A stretch of 64,000 nucleotides of DNA from Stomatobaculum sp. F0698. GTDB lineage: Bacteria; Bacillota; Clostridia; Lachnospirales; Lachnospiraceae. This document shows, piece by piece, positions 8,736 to 16,898 of the stretch (positions within the stretch are counted from its first letter, which is position 1; each line of letters opens with the position of its first letter). Location of the stretch: the NCBI RefSeq assembly GCF_030644385.1, contig NZ_CP130060.1, forward strand, positions 620,001 through 684,000, given 5' to 3'. Below the pieces are notes generated by a model, which made no database searches, was not told the origin of the DNA, and saw nothing but the letters and a program-made list of their open reading frames with translations. Both the position numbers and the translations under genes were made by a program.

Positions 8736-11098
8736 TGATTGAGTCGGTTCGTAAAATAAAGTTCACTGGGGGTTCTTTTACATCTGCAACGGAATTGCCC
8801 ATATTTCGGAATCAAAATGAACGAATGGCTCTTGTGTATGGTAGAAACGGAAGCGGAAAAACCACAATAGCAAAGGCTTTTATAAAAGTTAACGGTGGAG
8901 ATGTAAGCGATATTGATAGTGCAGCATTGCTCGACGAAAACGGCAATCCTGTGGTGCAGGGAACAGATGAAGCTACGCGGCGAGTCTATGTTTTTAATGA
9001 GGAGTATATACAAAGAAATGTTCGTTTAAAAGAAGATGGTTTAAGTACGATAATTATGCTTGGCGTACAAGCAGAGTTAGAGGAAAAAATTATTGCAGCA
9101 CAGGACGCATTGACGGCTAGCGAAAATGCGAGAAAGCAGCAGGAAGAAGTATGCAACACATATTCAGATAGATCGTCTGTTCTTGCGCCCGCATATCACC
9201 GCGCTAAAATGAATAATGCTTTATCTGGAGATACTCACTGGGCTGGCAGAGAAAGAGTAATTAAAGAATATCGTCGTAACGCCGCTGTTAATGATAGCAC
9301 TTATAATACGATTATCTCATCAGCCCCAGCACTATCTGAAGCTGATGTAGAATCTGAATATCGTAAAAAATATGATGTGCTTTCTGCTGCGAAAAGCGGA
9401 AGTGCAGCGATTTCACAAAGCGTTCAAGTTCATATTCCTGAGTTTAGAGATGATGATATTATCATGATCCTGGCAGAAAGAATAGAAAAGCCTGAATTGA
9501 CACCACGAGAAGAATTTCTACTCACTCTGGTTGAGTCCGGTCAACTTCAGAAAATAGAGGAAACTTTCTCTAATGAAGCTGTGAAACAATGTCCTTTCTG
9601 CTTACAGCCAGTTACGGAGGAATATAAGAATAATTTAATTGAAAGTATAAAAAAGGTACTATCCAGGCAAGTTGAGGATCACAAGGAATGCTTATCAAAG
9701 CTAATATTCCAACAGATAAGTTTTGATATTAATCCATTTAGTAAACTTAATCAATCGACGGTAAATAACGTAAAAAATGCGGTTGCTGCATTAAATGATG
9801 CAATAGAAAAGTGCAATACGGAAATCAAGAAGAAAATTGCCAATCCTTTTGAACCAATATTAGGGGTAGAATTTGGACTCCAAGAAAAGCGGGCTGCGTT
9901 AGAGAGTGCAATTAGAGACTTGGAAGCCGCAAGAGTAGAGTACAATAAACCTTTTCGTGATATTAGCAAGATCAGATCCGAATTGCAGGTGTTAAATAAG
10001 CAAAGGGCCTATTATGAGATTTTGCCAATCTATGAGACCTATTTAAAACAGTCCAAAGAAAAGGAAGATGCTGATTCCAAGTTCGAGCAATTAAAGGAAG
10101 ATGCGCTGACCAAGAAGAAGACGCTTGACGAATTACTTGCGCAGAAGAAGAACATTATGATTGCAGTTGATGTAATCAATAGTAATCTTCGCTATATCTT
10201 TTTTGCTAATGACAGATTGGCAATAAAAGTGAAAGACGGTGTATATCTGCTCCAGTCAAATAAAGCAGACGTAAAACCAAACGATATATCGCTCGGGGAA
10301 CGTAATATAATTGCACTCTGTTATTTCTTCGCAGAAATGCTTTCGGGCTGTGCTATAGAAGATGCGTATACAAATGAGGTATTGGTAGTCATCGACGACC
10401 CAGTTTCAAGCTTTGATTTTGAAAACAAAATCGGTATCATATCTTTTTTGAGATCGCAAATGCGAAAAATTATGTGTGGAAATCGCAATTCAAAATTATT
10501 GGTCATGACGCATGATCTACCAGCTGTATTTGACTTGGAAAAAACCTTTAATGAGATAAAAGCTACCGCAAAGGATGAAATCGGCACTGAATGTAACTAC
10601 CTCCTTCTGGAATTGAAAAATCGGCAGCTTGTTGATTTCAGGTACAAAAAAAGGCACGAATATAGCGAGCTTTTAAAAACGATTTATGATTTTGCAGTTA
10701 ATGGTACTCCTGATAATGATATGATAATTGGGAATACAATGCGACGGGCATTGGAGACTTTTTCGACTTTTGTTTATAAAAAGCCCATAGATGCAATATC
10801 ATGTGACAAGGATGTCTTATCTTTACTTGGTGAAGAATGCTATGTAACATATTTTGAAAACTTGATGTACCGCCTGGTTCTTAATGGAGAAAGCCATATG
10901 GAGGAACGAGCTAAAACTCTTGTAGATGCCGATTTTGTTGCAGTCCTCTCTCCGGATGAAAAGAAAAGAACGGCTCGGGATATTTTGTGTTTTATGTATT
11001 TGCTGAATCCGGTTCATGTAAAGGCACATTTGGCTGATATAAATGATGCGGATTGTCAAATTCAGGGCTGGTGCAGCAAGATAAAAGAATTCACATAA
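8732..11098 (+). CDS. RloC-like zinc-hook ABC ATPase, probable anticodon nuclease
   Basis: A 788-residue AAA_13-type protein. Walker A (GRNGSGKTT) is at residues 37-45, a coiled-coil region carries CPFC at 287-290 (zinc-hook type), the ABC signature LGERN is near 521, Walker B is IDDPVSSFD near 552, followed by the H-loop THDLP. The C-terminal domain has R671/R672 and E675 (MRRALE) and H722 (ESHME), in the order of the Arg-Glu-His triad of PrrC/RloC anticodon nucleases. RloC is the zinc-hook relative of PrrC and cleaves tRNA anticodons after DNA damage or phage attack. The gene overlaps the brxL stop by 4 bases, so it is translationally coupled to BREX, yet it is clearly more AT-rich than brxL, which suggests separate acquisition. 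The family call is fairly sure; nuclease activity is inference. Confidence 0.78.
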   Translation: MMIESVRKIKFTGGSFTSATELPIFRNQNERMALVYGRNGSGKTTIAKAFIKVNGGDVSDIDSAALLDENGNPVVQGTDEATRRVYVFNEEYIQRNVRLKEDGLSTIIMLGVQAELEEKIIAAQDALTASENARKQQEEVCNTYSDRSSVLAPAYHRAKMNNALSGDTHWAGRERVIKEYRRNAAVNDSTYNTIISSAPALSEADVESEYRKKYDVLSAAKSGSAAISQSVQVHIPEFRDDDIIMILAERIEKPELTPREEFLLTLVESGQLQKIEETFSNEAVKQCPFCLQPVTEEYKNNLIESIKKVLSRQVEDHKECLSKLIFQQISFDINPFSKLNQSTVNNVKNAVAALNDAIEKCNTEIKKKIANPFEPILGVEFGLQEKRAALESAIRDLEAARVEYNKPFRDISKIRSELQVLNKQRAYYEILPIYETYLKQSKEKEDADSKFEQLKEDALTKKKTLDELLAQKKNIMIAVDVINSNLRYIFFANDRLAIKVKDGVYLLQSNKADVKPNDISLGERNIIALCYFFAEMLSGCAIEDAYTNEVLVVIDDPVSSFDFENKIGIISFLRSQMRKIMCGNRNSKLLVMTHDLPAVFDLEKTFNEIKATAKDEIGTECNYLLLELKNRQLVDFRYKKRHEYSELLKTIYDFAVNGTPDNDMIIGNTMRRALETFSTFVYKKPIDAISCDKDVLSLLGEECYVTYFENLMYRLVLNGESHMEERAKTLVDADFVAVLSPDEKKRTARDILCFMYLLNPVHVKAHLADINDADCQIQGWCSKIKEFT

Positions 11099-11150
11099 AA
11101 TCATGAAATGAACCAGCGCATAAATGGTAGAAACTGCCCCTTCACTGATA

Positions 11151-11212
11151 ATTGTGCAGACGGCATCTGCACAATTTGCAACAAAATAGAGGAGCCGGTT
11201 AAGACTCCTCGA
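11151..11212 (+). terminator. Two stem-loops after the BREX operon
   Basis: A perfect 10-base stem with a 5-base loop (11151-11175, arms ATTGTGCAGA and TCTGCACAAT) is followed by a second hairpin (11189-11210, GAGGAG with CTCCTC). They lie just after the RloC-like gene. No long T run follows, so rho-independent function is not certain. Confidence 0.5.
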
Positions 11213-11219
11213 TGGCACG

Positions 11220-11480
11220 TTATTTCAAAAAGTTGCTCTTATGTTCCAGTGCGTGCAGATTATAGCCAAGGGTGGCCAGGTGTGCTACCTTCAGCACAAC
11301 CAGATTGATGTCAGTGGACATCGCACTGGCAATCTGTTCGGCGGTGTATCCATATTCATAGATGTAGCGAAGGACTTCATCGCTGTCCATCAGGATTTCT
11401 GCTGCTACGATGTTGGCTTCATATTCAGGTTTGGATTTCATATCGTAAAGCATGAACTCATGAATCGGGGTGGTTTTCTC
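11220..11480 (-). pseudogene. ImmA/IrrE metallopeptidase, C-terminal fragment
   Basis: The minus strand encodes HEF..YDMKSKPEYEANIVAAEILM followed by a helix-turn-helix-like tail. The EYEAN..AAEILM stretch is typical of the zinc-ligand and following helix of ImmA/IrrE peptidases, which cleave phage or ICE repressors. Everything upstream, including the HEXXH motif, is missing because the IS256 element begins at 11481. A short ORF from an internal ATG (11453) remains but should be non-functional. The fragment points to an earlier prophage or integrative element here. Confidence 0.65.
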
Positions 11481-12900
11481 GAGTGTGTGAAGAAATCTCT
11501 GTAAATAGGATTTCCTGTGATAGGATTTATGTCTGAGGGCTTACAAAAAGCAGCGTTATCGACCTTCAGACGGTTGCTTATTTTATAACGGATACAGGTT
11601 GACATGTCTACAGCGGGCGGAGAAATCCGCCCGTTTCGGCTGTTTATCGTGTCATTCGGGAAGCCGGTCTTCGTACATGATCGACAGCTCGCCGTAAACC
11701 TGCCCCCAGTTCCGGATTGTCATGCTCCATTTTTTCGTGGCTTCAAAGGTGGCCGGATACAGGGCCTTCAGAAGAGCCTGGGCACTGGGGAAAACGCTTC
11801 TCTGACGATTCAGCTTGCGGTATGTGGCGTTCAGACTCTCGATTGCGTTCGTCGTGTAGATGACGATTCTCACATTTGCGGAAAACTTGAAGATCGGAGT
11901 GATGACATCCCAGTCGCGTTCCCAGCGTTTCATGGCGTTCGGATATTTCTCCGACCACTTCTCTGTGATTCGGTCCCGGTTGGCGCGCCCCTGTTCCTCG
12001 TTGGGAGCATTATAGATCGTTTTAAGGTCATTGGCGAAGGCCTTGCGGTCTTTGTCTGACACGTATTTTAACGTGTTCCGGACCCGGTGGACGATGCAGC
12101 GCTGATATTCTGTCTTCGGGAAAGCCGTCTGGATCGCCTCGCGGATCCCAGTCAGCCCGTCAGCTGAGATAATCAGGATATCCTTAACCCCACGGTTCTT
12201 AAGGCTGTTGAGGACGGCCAGCCAGTACTTAGCACTCTCGTTATTGCCGACCTCGATTGTCAGGACATCTTTCTTTCCTTCGCAGCTGATCCCGAGTATG
12301 ACGTAAGCCGCCATCTTCCGAATAATCCCATTATCCCGAACCGAGTAGTGGATTGCATCGATGTAGAGGATGGGGTGCAGGATCTTATCCGTCACGTCCG
12401 ATATGAATCCCTCAGAGGCCTCAAAACCATAGATATCCATGAGTGTGGCAGAGATCTGGCGGGTGGTCATCCCCTTGGCATACATGGAGATGATCTTCTG
12501 ATCGATGTCAGAAATGTCTTTCTGCCGCTTCTTTAAGACTTTAGGCTCAAACGTGGACTTGCGGTCCTGCGGGACGTCGATTCGCATAGAACCGTAGCTG
12601 GAGTTGACAGTCTTTTCCTTGTAGCCGTTACGGTAGTCATCCATTTCGGCTTCCATCATCTCCTTGATGGTGCCGCCGAGCAGGTCTTTTAGAGCATCAT
12701 GGATATCCTCGGCAGTCTCAATGTCGTATTCCTGTAGGAGTTGCTGGATGATCTGGCGTTTGCCTTCGGTCATCACGACTTTGTGGACGGGTTTCTTTTC
12801 TCTTTTTGCCATAGTAAAGGCCTCCTGTGATTAGTGTATATCACAGAAGCCCCTGAAGGTATTTCTTATTCCGTTTTTACAGAAAAACTTTCATACTCTC
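11481..12900 (-). mobile_element. IS256-family insertion sequence
   Basis: Imperfect 25-base terminal inverted repeats, 11481-11505 and 12876-12900, each begin with GAG and end with TCTGTAAA when read inward. About 1.4 kb with one transposase gene on the minus strand, usual for IS256. The flanking bases do not form a matching 8-9 bp target duplication, and the flanks belong to different genes (ImmA fragment on the left, IS30 fragment on the right), so one side was probably rearranged after insertion. Confidence 0.8.
11652..12812 (-). CDS. IS256-family mutator-type transposase, probably with internal deletion
   Basis: A 386-residue protein with the DDE residues of the IS256 family: the first D in YIDAIHY, the second in ISADGLTG, and the E in TTNAIESLN. 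Related transposases normally have about 16-18 more residues between TDKIL and the YIDAIHY strand (a WQ.RPL segment); here TDKIL runs directly into HPILYIDAI. This looks like a small in-frame deletion and may have inactivated the enzyme, although all three acidic residues remain. It starts at ATG 12812 with AGGAGG-type ribosome binding upstream. Confidence 0.85.
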   Translation of the reverse strand: MAKREKKPVHKVVMTEGKRQIIQQLLQEYDIETAEDIHDALKDLLGGTIKEMMEAEMDDYRNGYKEKTVNSSYGSMRIDVPQDRKSTFEPKVLKKRQKDISDIDQKIISMYAKGMTTRQISATLMDIYGFEASEGFISDVTDKILHPILYIDAIHYSVRDNGIIRKMAAYVILGISCEGKKDVLTIEVGNNESAKYWLAVLNSLKNRGVKDILIISADGLTGIREAIQTAFPKTEYQRCIVHRVRNTLKYVSDKDRKAFANDLKTIYNAPNEEQGRANRDRITEKWSEKYPNAMKRWERDWDVITPIFKFSANVRIVIYTTNAIESLNATYRKLNRQRSVFPSAQALLKALYPATFEATKKWSMTIRNWGQVYGELSIMYEDRLPE

Positions 12901-13278
12901 GAACGTTCCATCCTTCAGAGTGCGGTGGGCACAGACATCCAGCGACCATTCGTCTTCAAAGAAGTGCACTTCTACATAAGAGATGAATGCGCTCTTTTCA
13001 AGAAGATCATAGCGACGGCAACAAGCTTCACGATTCTTCTCGTAGGCGGCCTGCCCGACTTTCGTCTTGTAACGGAAGATGTTGCCTCTATAAAGAGTGA
13101 CGGTACCGCGTTTGATCTCGTTACGAACGGTGTTTGGCGCGCAACCTAACTCTCCGGCGATCCTGTTGGGTGTCCATCCATCTTTGAGACGAGTTTGAAT
13201 GACAACACGTTCTTCAAATGAAAGATGTTTACCCTTCCTGTGTTCAGGTATAGAATGTACTTGGTCAATAGGGTCTTC
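12901..13278 (-). pseudogene. IS30-family transposase, N-terminal fragment
   Basis: Minus-strand reading gives KHLSFEERVVIQTRL, then a helix-turn-helix (PNRIAGELGCAPNTV.NEIKRG), then YEKNREACCRRY, all typical of the N-terminus of Clostridia IS30 transposases. The frame stops at the IS256 border (12901) and the DDE domain is not found on the other side, so it is a remnant. There is no ATG at the expected start; an ATT near 13278 preceded by AAGGAG is the best candidate. Confidence 0.75.
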
Positions 13279-13410
13279 TCCTTGTGAATGATGATTGAGC
13301 TCCTACATTCTACCCAAGAGAAGCTTTATGGACTTTTCAGTTTATCTGTTCAACATGATTTTACAATCGGCCATTTAAAAAAAATACACCAACCGAGGGA
13401 AGCACATATC

Positions 13411-14187
13411 ATGAAAAACACAAGGGTAATCAGTTTGATGATTTTCTCCATGATTTTAGCATTATCAAGCGGCTGCACAAATGCAACCCATGCCAAAAAT
13501 GAAGTTCCCGCTGATAGTCAAATTGGTGTTGCTGCAGATCAGGAGAATGCGCCAGAAGAAACAACAGAGGCAGAAGAAACAACAGAGGCAGAAGAAACAA
13601 CAGAGGCAGAAGTCAAAGAGCCGGAGCTTAGTCATACCTATGTAACACATTTCGGAGAAATAAACGCAGTTACTTATCCCGCTTTTTCCTTTAATTGTCC
13701 TGACGGCTGGAACGTTACAAAGGAAGATGTTACTGCAATTTCAGAATGGGTAACATTGTCTAATGAGCGAGGCGTGTCCATTGATTTTATCAATCTTCAC
13801 CAAAAGGATATCGGCGGAGGTAGTGCGGTTCACTATTCAGAACTTGAAGTTTCAAAGATTGCTGATTCTGATTTTGTCCCCGGTTATGTTCAAGCAGAAG
13901 ACTATTCTGGCCTTGGTAAATTCATGGTCGCTGAATTGAAAAAAATAGGTGAAATGGACGCAATAAGCGATTCAGACTTTGTTCCCGTTGAAAATGGGAC
14001 TGTCAGCTATGCAGTATTGCCCGAAAGCAGCGCAGGAGTGCAAATCATGAACAGCGCGTATTATATGGACTTGGCTTTTTTTTATTCTGCGAATGTTATG
14101 TTTGTGGCATTTGCCCCAGACGGACAGTTTACGCAACAGGAGGAAACAGAAGTCATCGCCATTCTATCTAGTTTTAGAGTTGAATGA
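13411..14187 (+). CDS. Predicted lipoprotein with EETTEA repeats
   Basis: A 258-residue protein starting at ATG 13411; the frame is open further upstream but the signal peptide begins here. MKNTRVISLM with a hydrophobic stretch ending in LSSGC fits a lipoprotein signal with the lipid-anchored Cys near residue 22. An acidic linker with three exact EETTEA units follows, then a globular domain of about 190 residues that I do not recognise (FSFNCPDGWN, YYMDLAFFYS). It is AT-rich compared with the backbone and stands between IS30 debris and another unknown gene. The next gene begins 30 bases downstream and may share the transcript. Confidence 0.65.
   Translation: MKNTRVISLMIFSMILALSSGCTNATHAKNEVPADSQIGVAADQENAPEETTEAEETTEAEETTEAEVKEPELSHTYVTHFGEINAVTYPAFSFNCPDGWNVTKEDVTAISEWVTLSNERGVSIDFINLHQKDIGGGSAVHYSELEVSKIADSDFVPGYVQAEDYSGLGKFMVAELKKIGEMDAISDSDFVPVENGTVSYAVLPESSAGVQIMNSAYYMDLAFFYSANVMFVAFAPDGQFTQQEETEVIAILSSFRVE
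13555..13608 (+). repeat. 18-bp tandem repeat, three exact copies
   Basis: The unit GAAGAAACAACAGAGGCA occurs three times without a mismatch inside the lipoprotein gene and encodes EETTEA. The exact identity suggests recent slippage and possible length variation of the linker between strains. Confidence 0.95.
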
Positions 14188-14217
14188 TATCTGTGTAAGC
14201 TTGCAAAAGGAGAATAT

Positions 14218-15096
14218 ATGCATAAAAACCTTGAAATGTATCTTGTATCCGGAAATTCTTTAGAATCATTGATTACATACGATTTCAAAAACGAAGGCCC
14301 TTGGCCGGATGTAAATAATGAGACAAATCCACTCAAAAAGTTTCAGCTCTATAAAGCAAAAGAAATGCCAAAATTTGACTGTGATAGTTCTAATGGAACG
14401 TGTTCTTTGACATCTGACATTTATAATAGGCTATGGGGCTGGACATACGAAAACCGCTTTCATTTGCCTGAACCGCTGTCTGGCTGTTTTCAAGGACAAT
14501 GGAAACGAATGGGCAGCGATACGATGAATTCTTTTTCTACGATTTATCGTACCGCAAAATCTGTTTATTCCAACACACCCCATTTACTTGAACAGAACAA
14601 CTTTTTAGCAAGATTCGCTTCTTTAACACATACCATTGGCAACTTTACATTGGTGCCATTCCAACTCTCACCGCAAAGGGACACTCGTTCTTTTAATCAA
14701 TACAGAGGGTTTCGAGGGAATGATGACAACCCTTATTTCGTCTATGACTTCTTCGATTTGTCTTTGAAGCTGATTCAAGAAAATACAAGCACACAGGTTT
14801 TTAAGGACTATATTGACACGTTTTTTCTGAATGACTATGTAGATAAGGACTATCGGATTATTCCGCTATTCAAGCGGCATCAAGTGTTTTTGGAGGAGAG
14901 CTATCTTTCGGTCAAAGATCCGGGCGCATTTCTGCCTCAAAACGAAACAGAGTTAAATGAATATTTGAGCAATGTAAATCAACTAATTCAAATGCGAGGC
15001 AGAAGAATTGTCGCTGCATTGAAAAAGCAAGTTCCAAATATCGAAGATGATAGTTCCACAACTATGAACCAAATGCAGGAAAAAGCTAAGGGATAA
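14218..15096 (+). CDS. Conserved hypothetical protein (possibly DUF6994-like)
   Basis: A 292-residue cytoplasmic-looking protein with no signal peptide or membrane segment. AAAGGAG lies a suitable distance before the ATG. The most recognisable part is SLTHTIGNFTLVPF near residue 138, resembling the HTIGN-type motif in families annotated as DUF6994 and, more distantly, in DUF1524-like nucleases. No catalytic set can be named with confidence. It is AT-rich and isolated by a terminator downstream, so it is probably accessory rather than core. Confidence 0.6.
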   Translation: MHKNLEMYLVSGNSLESLITYDFKNEGPWPDVNNETNPLKKFQLYKAKEMPKFDCDSSNGTCSLTSDIYNRLWGWTYENRFHLPEPLSGCFQGQWKRMGSDTMNSFSTIYRTAKSVYSNTPHLLEQNNFLARFASLTHTIGNFTLVPFQLSPQRDTRSFNQYRGFRGNDDNPYFVYDFFDLSLKLIQENTSTQVFKDYIDTFFLNDYVDKDYRIIPLFKRHQVFLEESYLSVKDPGAFLPQNETELNEYLSNVNQLIQMRGRRIVAALKKQVPNIEDDSSTTMNQMQEKAKG

Positions 15097-15099
15097 GCC

Positions 15100-15150
15100 A
15101 AATAGCGCCTTAATTGCCGTAGTTGTGTATGCGCTATTTTCTTTTTTAAA
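15100..15150 (+). terminator. Rho-independent terminator of the preceding gene
   Basis: Arms AAATAGCGC (15100-15108) and GCGCTATTT (15131-15139) form a 9-base stem followed by a T-rich tract, four bases after the stop codon at 15096. Confidence 0.75.
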
Positions 15151-15821
15151 GCTTTTGGCAAAGAAATTTTCTTAATAAAACAGGAGACAAAGGAAGTGCG
15201 TTCCTCAGTCTCCTGTCTTGTTTTGTTGCAGAGCATCTTTCTTTTGTGGCGCAGCATAAGCCGCCACATTTCCGCCACAAACTGGCATGGAAGTTTATAT
15301 TGTTATATTTGGGATTATGAACATTAGGCATCAAAAAAGCCTTGTCCTATCTTTGCTTATGGAGGTGTGGGCGTGTTCATAAAAATATATGAAACCGTCA
15401 AAAAGCTCCATAGATTGACTTCGCTTGCAATATGAAATGCTGTGCTGCGGCGCAACGACAATAACAAATGGTATGGTGTAGCTCCGGAAGTATCAGCTGA
15501 TAAGTTGTGATTGCCGGAGCTATTTTTTGTGCGTGTTACGCGGGGGTGAGCGGGAAGTGTTTCGAAACGCCGAGCTATGGACGGGATTTCGTAGTCTTGC
15601 ACGGGCAATAAATGCAAACAGAGTGCAAACTTGTATATACTGCCAAAATAATGCACGGAATTTAGAACATAAATTCAGCAATTTTAATGAAAAGCTTGTA
15701 GACGAATTCGTGTCCGCATGCTATGTTTGTCTTAACAAAAGTGAATTATTTAACAGAGTTAACCGCTGTAAGCCACAGGCATACAGTTAAAAAACAAACA
15801 CAGTTTAGAAGGAGGTATTGA
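15151..15821. other. Island border region without a convincing gene
   Basis: About 0.67 kb with only short, implausible open frames. It contains two further stem-loops: 15180-15216 (ACAGGAGAC with GTCTCCTGT) and 15480-15521 (see separate entry). Composition shifts from AT-rich accessory DNA to the GC-richer backbone at its right end. No tRNA or clear attachment repeat was recognised. GAAGGAGG just before 15822 is the ribosome site of the dehydrogenase gene. Confidence 0.5.
15480..15528 (+). terminator. Terminator-like hairpin with T run, no gene upstream
   Basis: Arms AGCTCCGG (15480-15487) and CCGGAGCT (15514-15521) followed by ATTTTTTG. No protein gene precedes it within 350 bases on the plus strand, so it is either left over from a deleted gene or ends a small RNA. 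Confidence 0.6.
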
Positions 15822-16883
15822 ATGAAGGGTTACGCAATGCTCAAAATCGGAGAGTCCGGCTGGATTGAAAAGGAGCGTCCGCAGTGTGGTCCTATGGACG
15901 CCATCTGCCGCCCCTTGGCAGTTGCGGTTTGTACCTCGGACGTTCACACGCTTTGGGAAGGTGCCATCGGCGACCGTCACAACATGATCCTCGGTCACGA
16001 GGGTTGCGCGGAAGTGGTCGAGGTCGGCTCCCTCGTCAAGGACTTTAAGCCGGGTGACCGTGTCCTGGTTCCGGCAATCACCCCGGACTGGAACTCCCTG
16101 GAGGCACAGGCGGGCTATTCCATGCATTCCGGCGGCATGCTGGCAGGCTGGAAGTTCTCCAATTTCAAAGACGGCGTTTTCTCCGAGTTCTTCCATGTGA
16201 ACGATGCGGACGGAAACCTTGCAAAGCTTCCGGACAACATCAACACGGTAGATGCCTGCATGCTCTCCGATATGGTCCCGACCGGATTCCACGGCGTTGA
16301 GCTCGCGGATGTCCAGTTCGGTGATACGGTTCTTGTCATCGGCATAGGTCCGGTCGGTTTGATGTCGGTTGCGGGTGCGAACATGCGCGGTGCGTCCAGA
16401 ATCCTTGCTGTCGGAACCCGTAAGGTCTGCGTAGAGGCAGCGAAGGGCTACGGCGCAACAGATTTCATCAGCTATAAGGACGGCCCGATTTACGAGCAGG
16501 TGCTGGCTATGACCAACGGCAAGGGCGTTGATAAGATTGTCATTGCAGGCGGCGGTGTTGAGACCTTCGCGGAGGCAGTCAAGTGCCTGAAGCCGGGCGG
16601 CAAGGTCGGTAACGTGAACTATCTCGGCTCCGGCGATTCCATCGAGATTCCGCGCACCGAATGGGGCGTGGGCATGGGGCATAAGATGATCAACGGCGGT
16701 CTGATGCCGGGCGGACGTCTCCGCATGGAGAAGCTCGGGGCGCTGGTTGCGGCAGGCAAGCTGGATGTGAGCCCGCTCAGCACCCACGTTTTTGACGGCT
16801 GGGATCACATGGAAGAGGCGCTGTTCCTGATGCGCGACAAGCCGGCCGATTTGATTAAGCCTGTTGTGAAGCTGGCTGACTAA
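15822..16883 (+). CDS. adh: NADP-dependent secondary alcohol (isopropanol) dehydrogenase
   Basis: A 353-residue zinc-type medium-chain dehydrogenase that follows the Clostridium beijerinckii and Thermoanaerobacter secondary ADHs closely: MKGYAML start, C37TSD, GHEG with H59 and E60, and D150 in LSDMVPTGFHG give the catalytic zinc site. The Rossmann motif GIGPVGL follows at about 174, then VGTRK. In the clostridial enzymes, G198, S199, R200 at this site select NADP; here Gly-Thr-Arg keeps the Arg. The expected reaction is reversible reduction of acetone or other ketones. It lacks the structural four-cysteine zinc loop, as do the relatives. GGAGG lies 8 bases before ATG. cobW follows after 15 bases and may be co-transcribed. 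Confidence 0.92.
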   Translation: MKGYAMLKIGESGWIEKERPQCGPMDAICRPLAVAVCTSDVHTLWEGAIGDRHNMILGHEGCAEVVEVGSLVKDFKPGDRVLVPAITPDWNSLEAQAGYSMHSGGMLAGWKFSNFKDGVFSEFFHVNDADGNLAKLPDNINTVDACMLSDMVPTGFHGVELADVQFGDTVLVIGIGPVGLMSVAGANMRGASRILAVGTRKVCVEAAKGYGATDFISYKDGPIYEQVLAMTNGKGVDKIVIAGGGVETFAEAVKCLKPGGKVGNVNYLGSGDSIEIPRTEWGVGMGHKMINGGLMPGGRLRMEKLGALVAAGKLDVSPLSTHVFDGWDHMEEALFLMRDKPADLIKPVVKLAD

Positions 16884-16898
16884 TAACCGTTTGGATTC

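Noticed and set aside
15480..15528. Hairpin considered as a riboswitch for the dehydrogenase operon
   Set aside because: It lies about 300 bases before the start and shows only a simple stem with T run; no known aptamer pattern.
15527..15790. Open frame of 87 codons before the dehydrogenase
   Set aside because: No ribosome site, odd composition and no motif; more likely non-coding border DNA.
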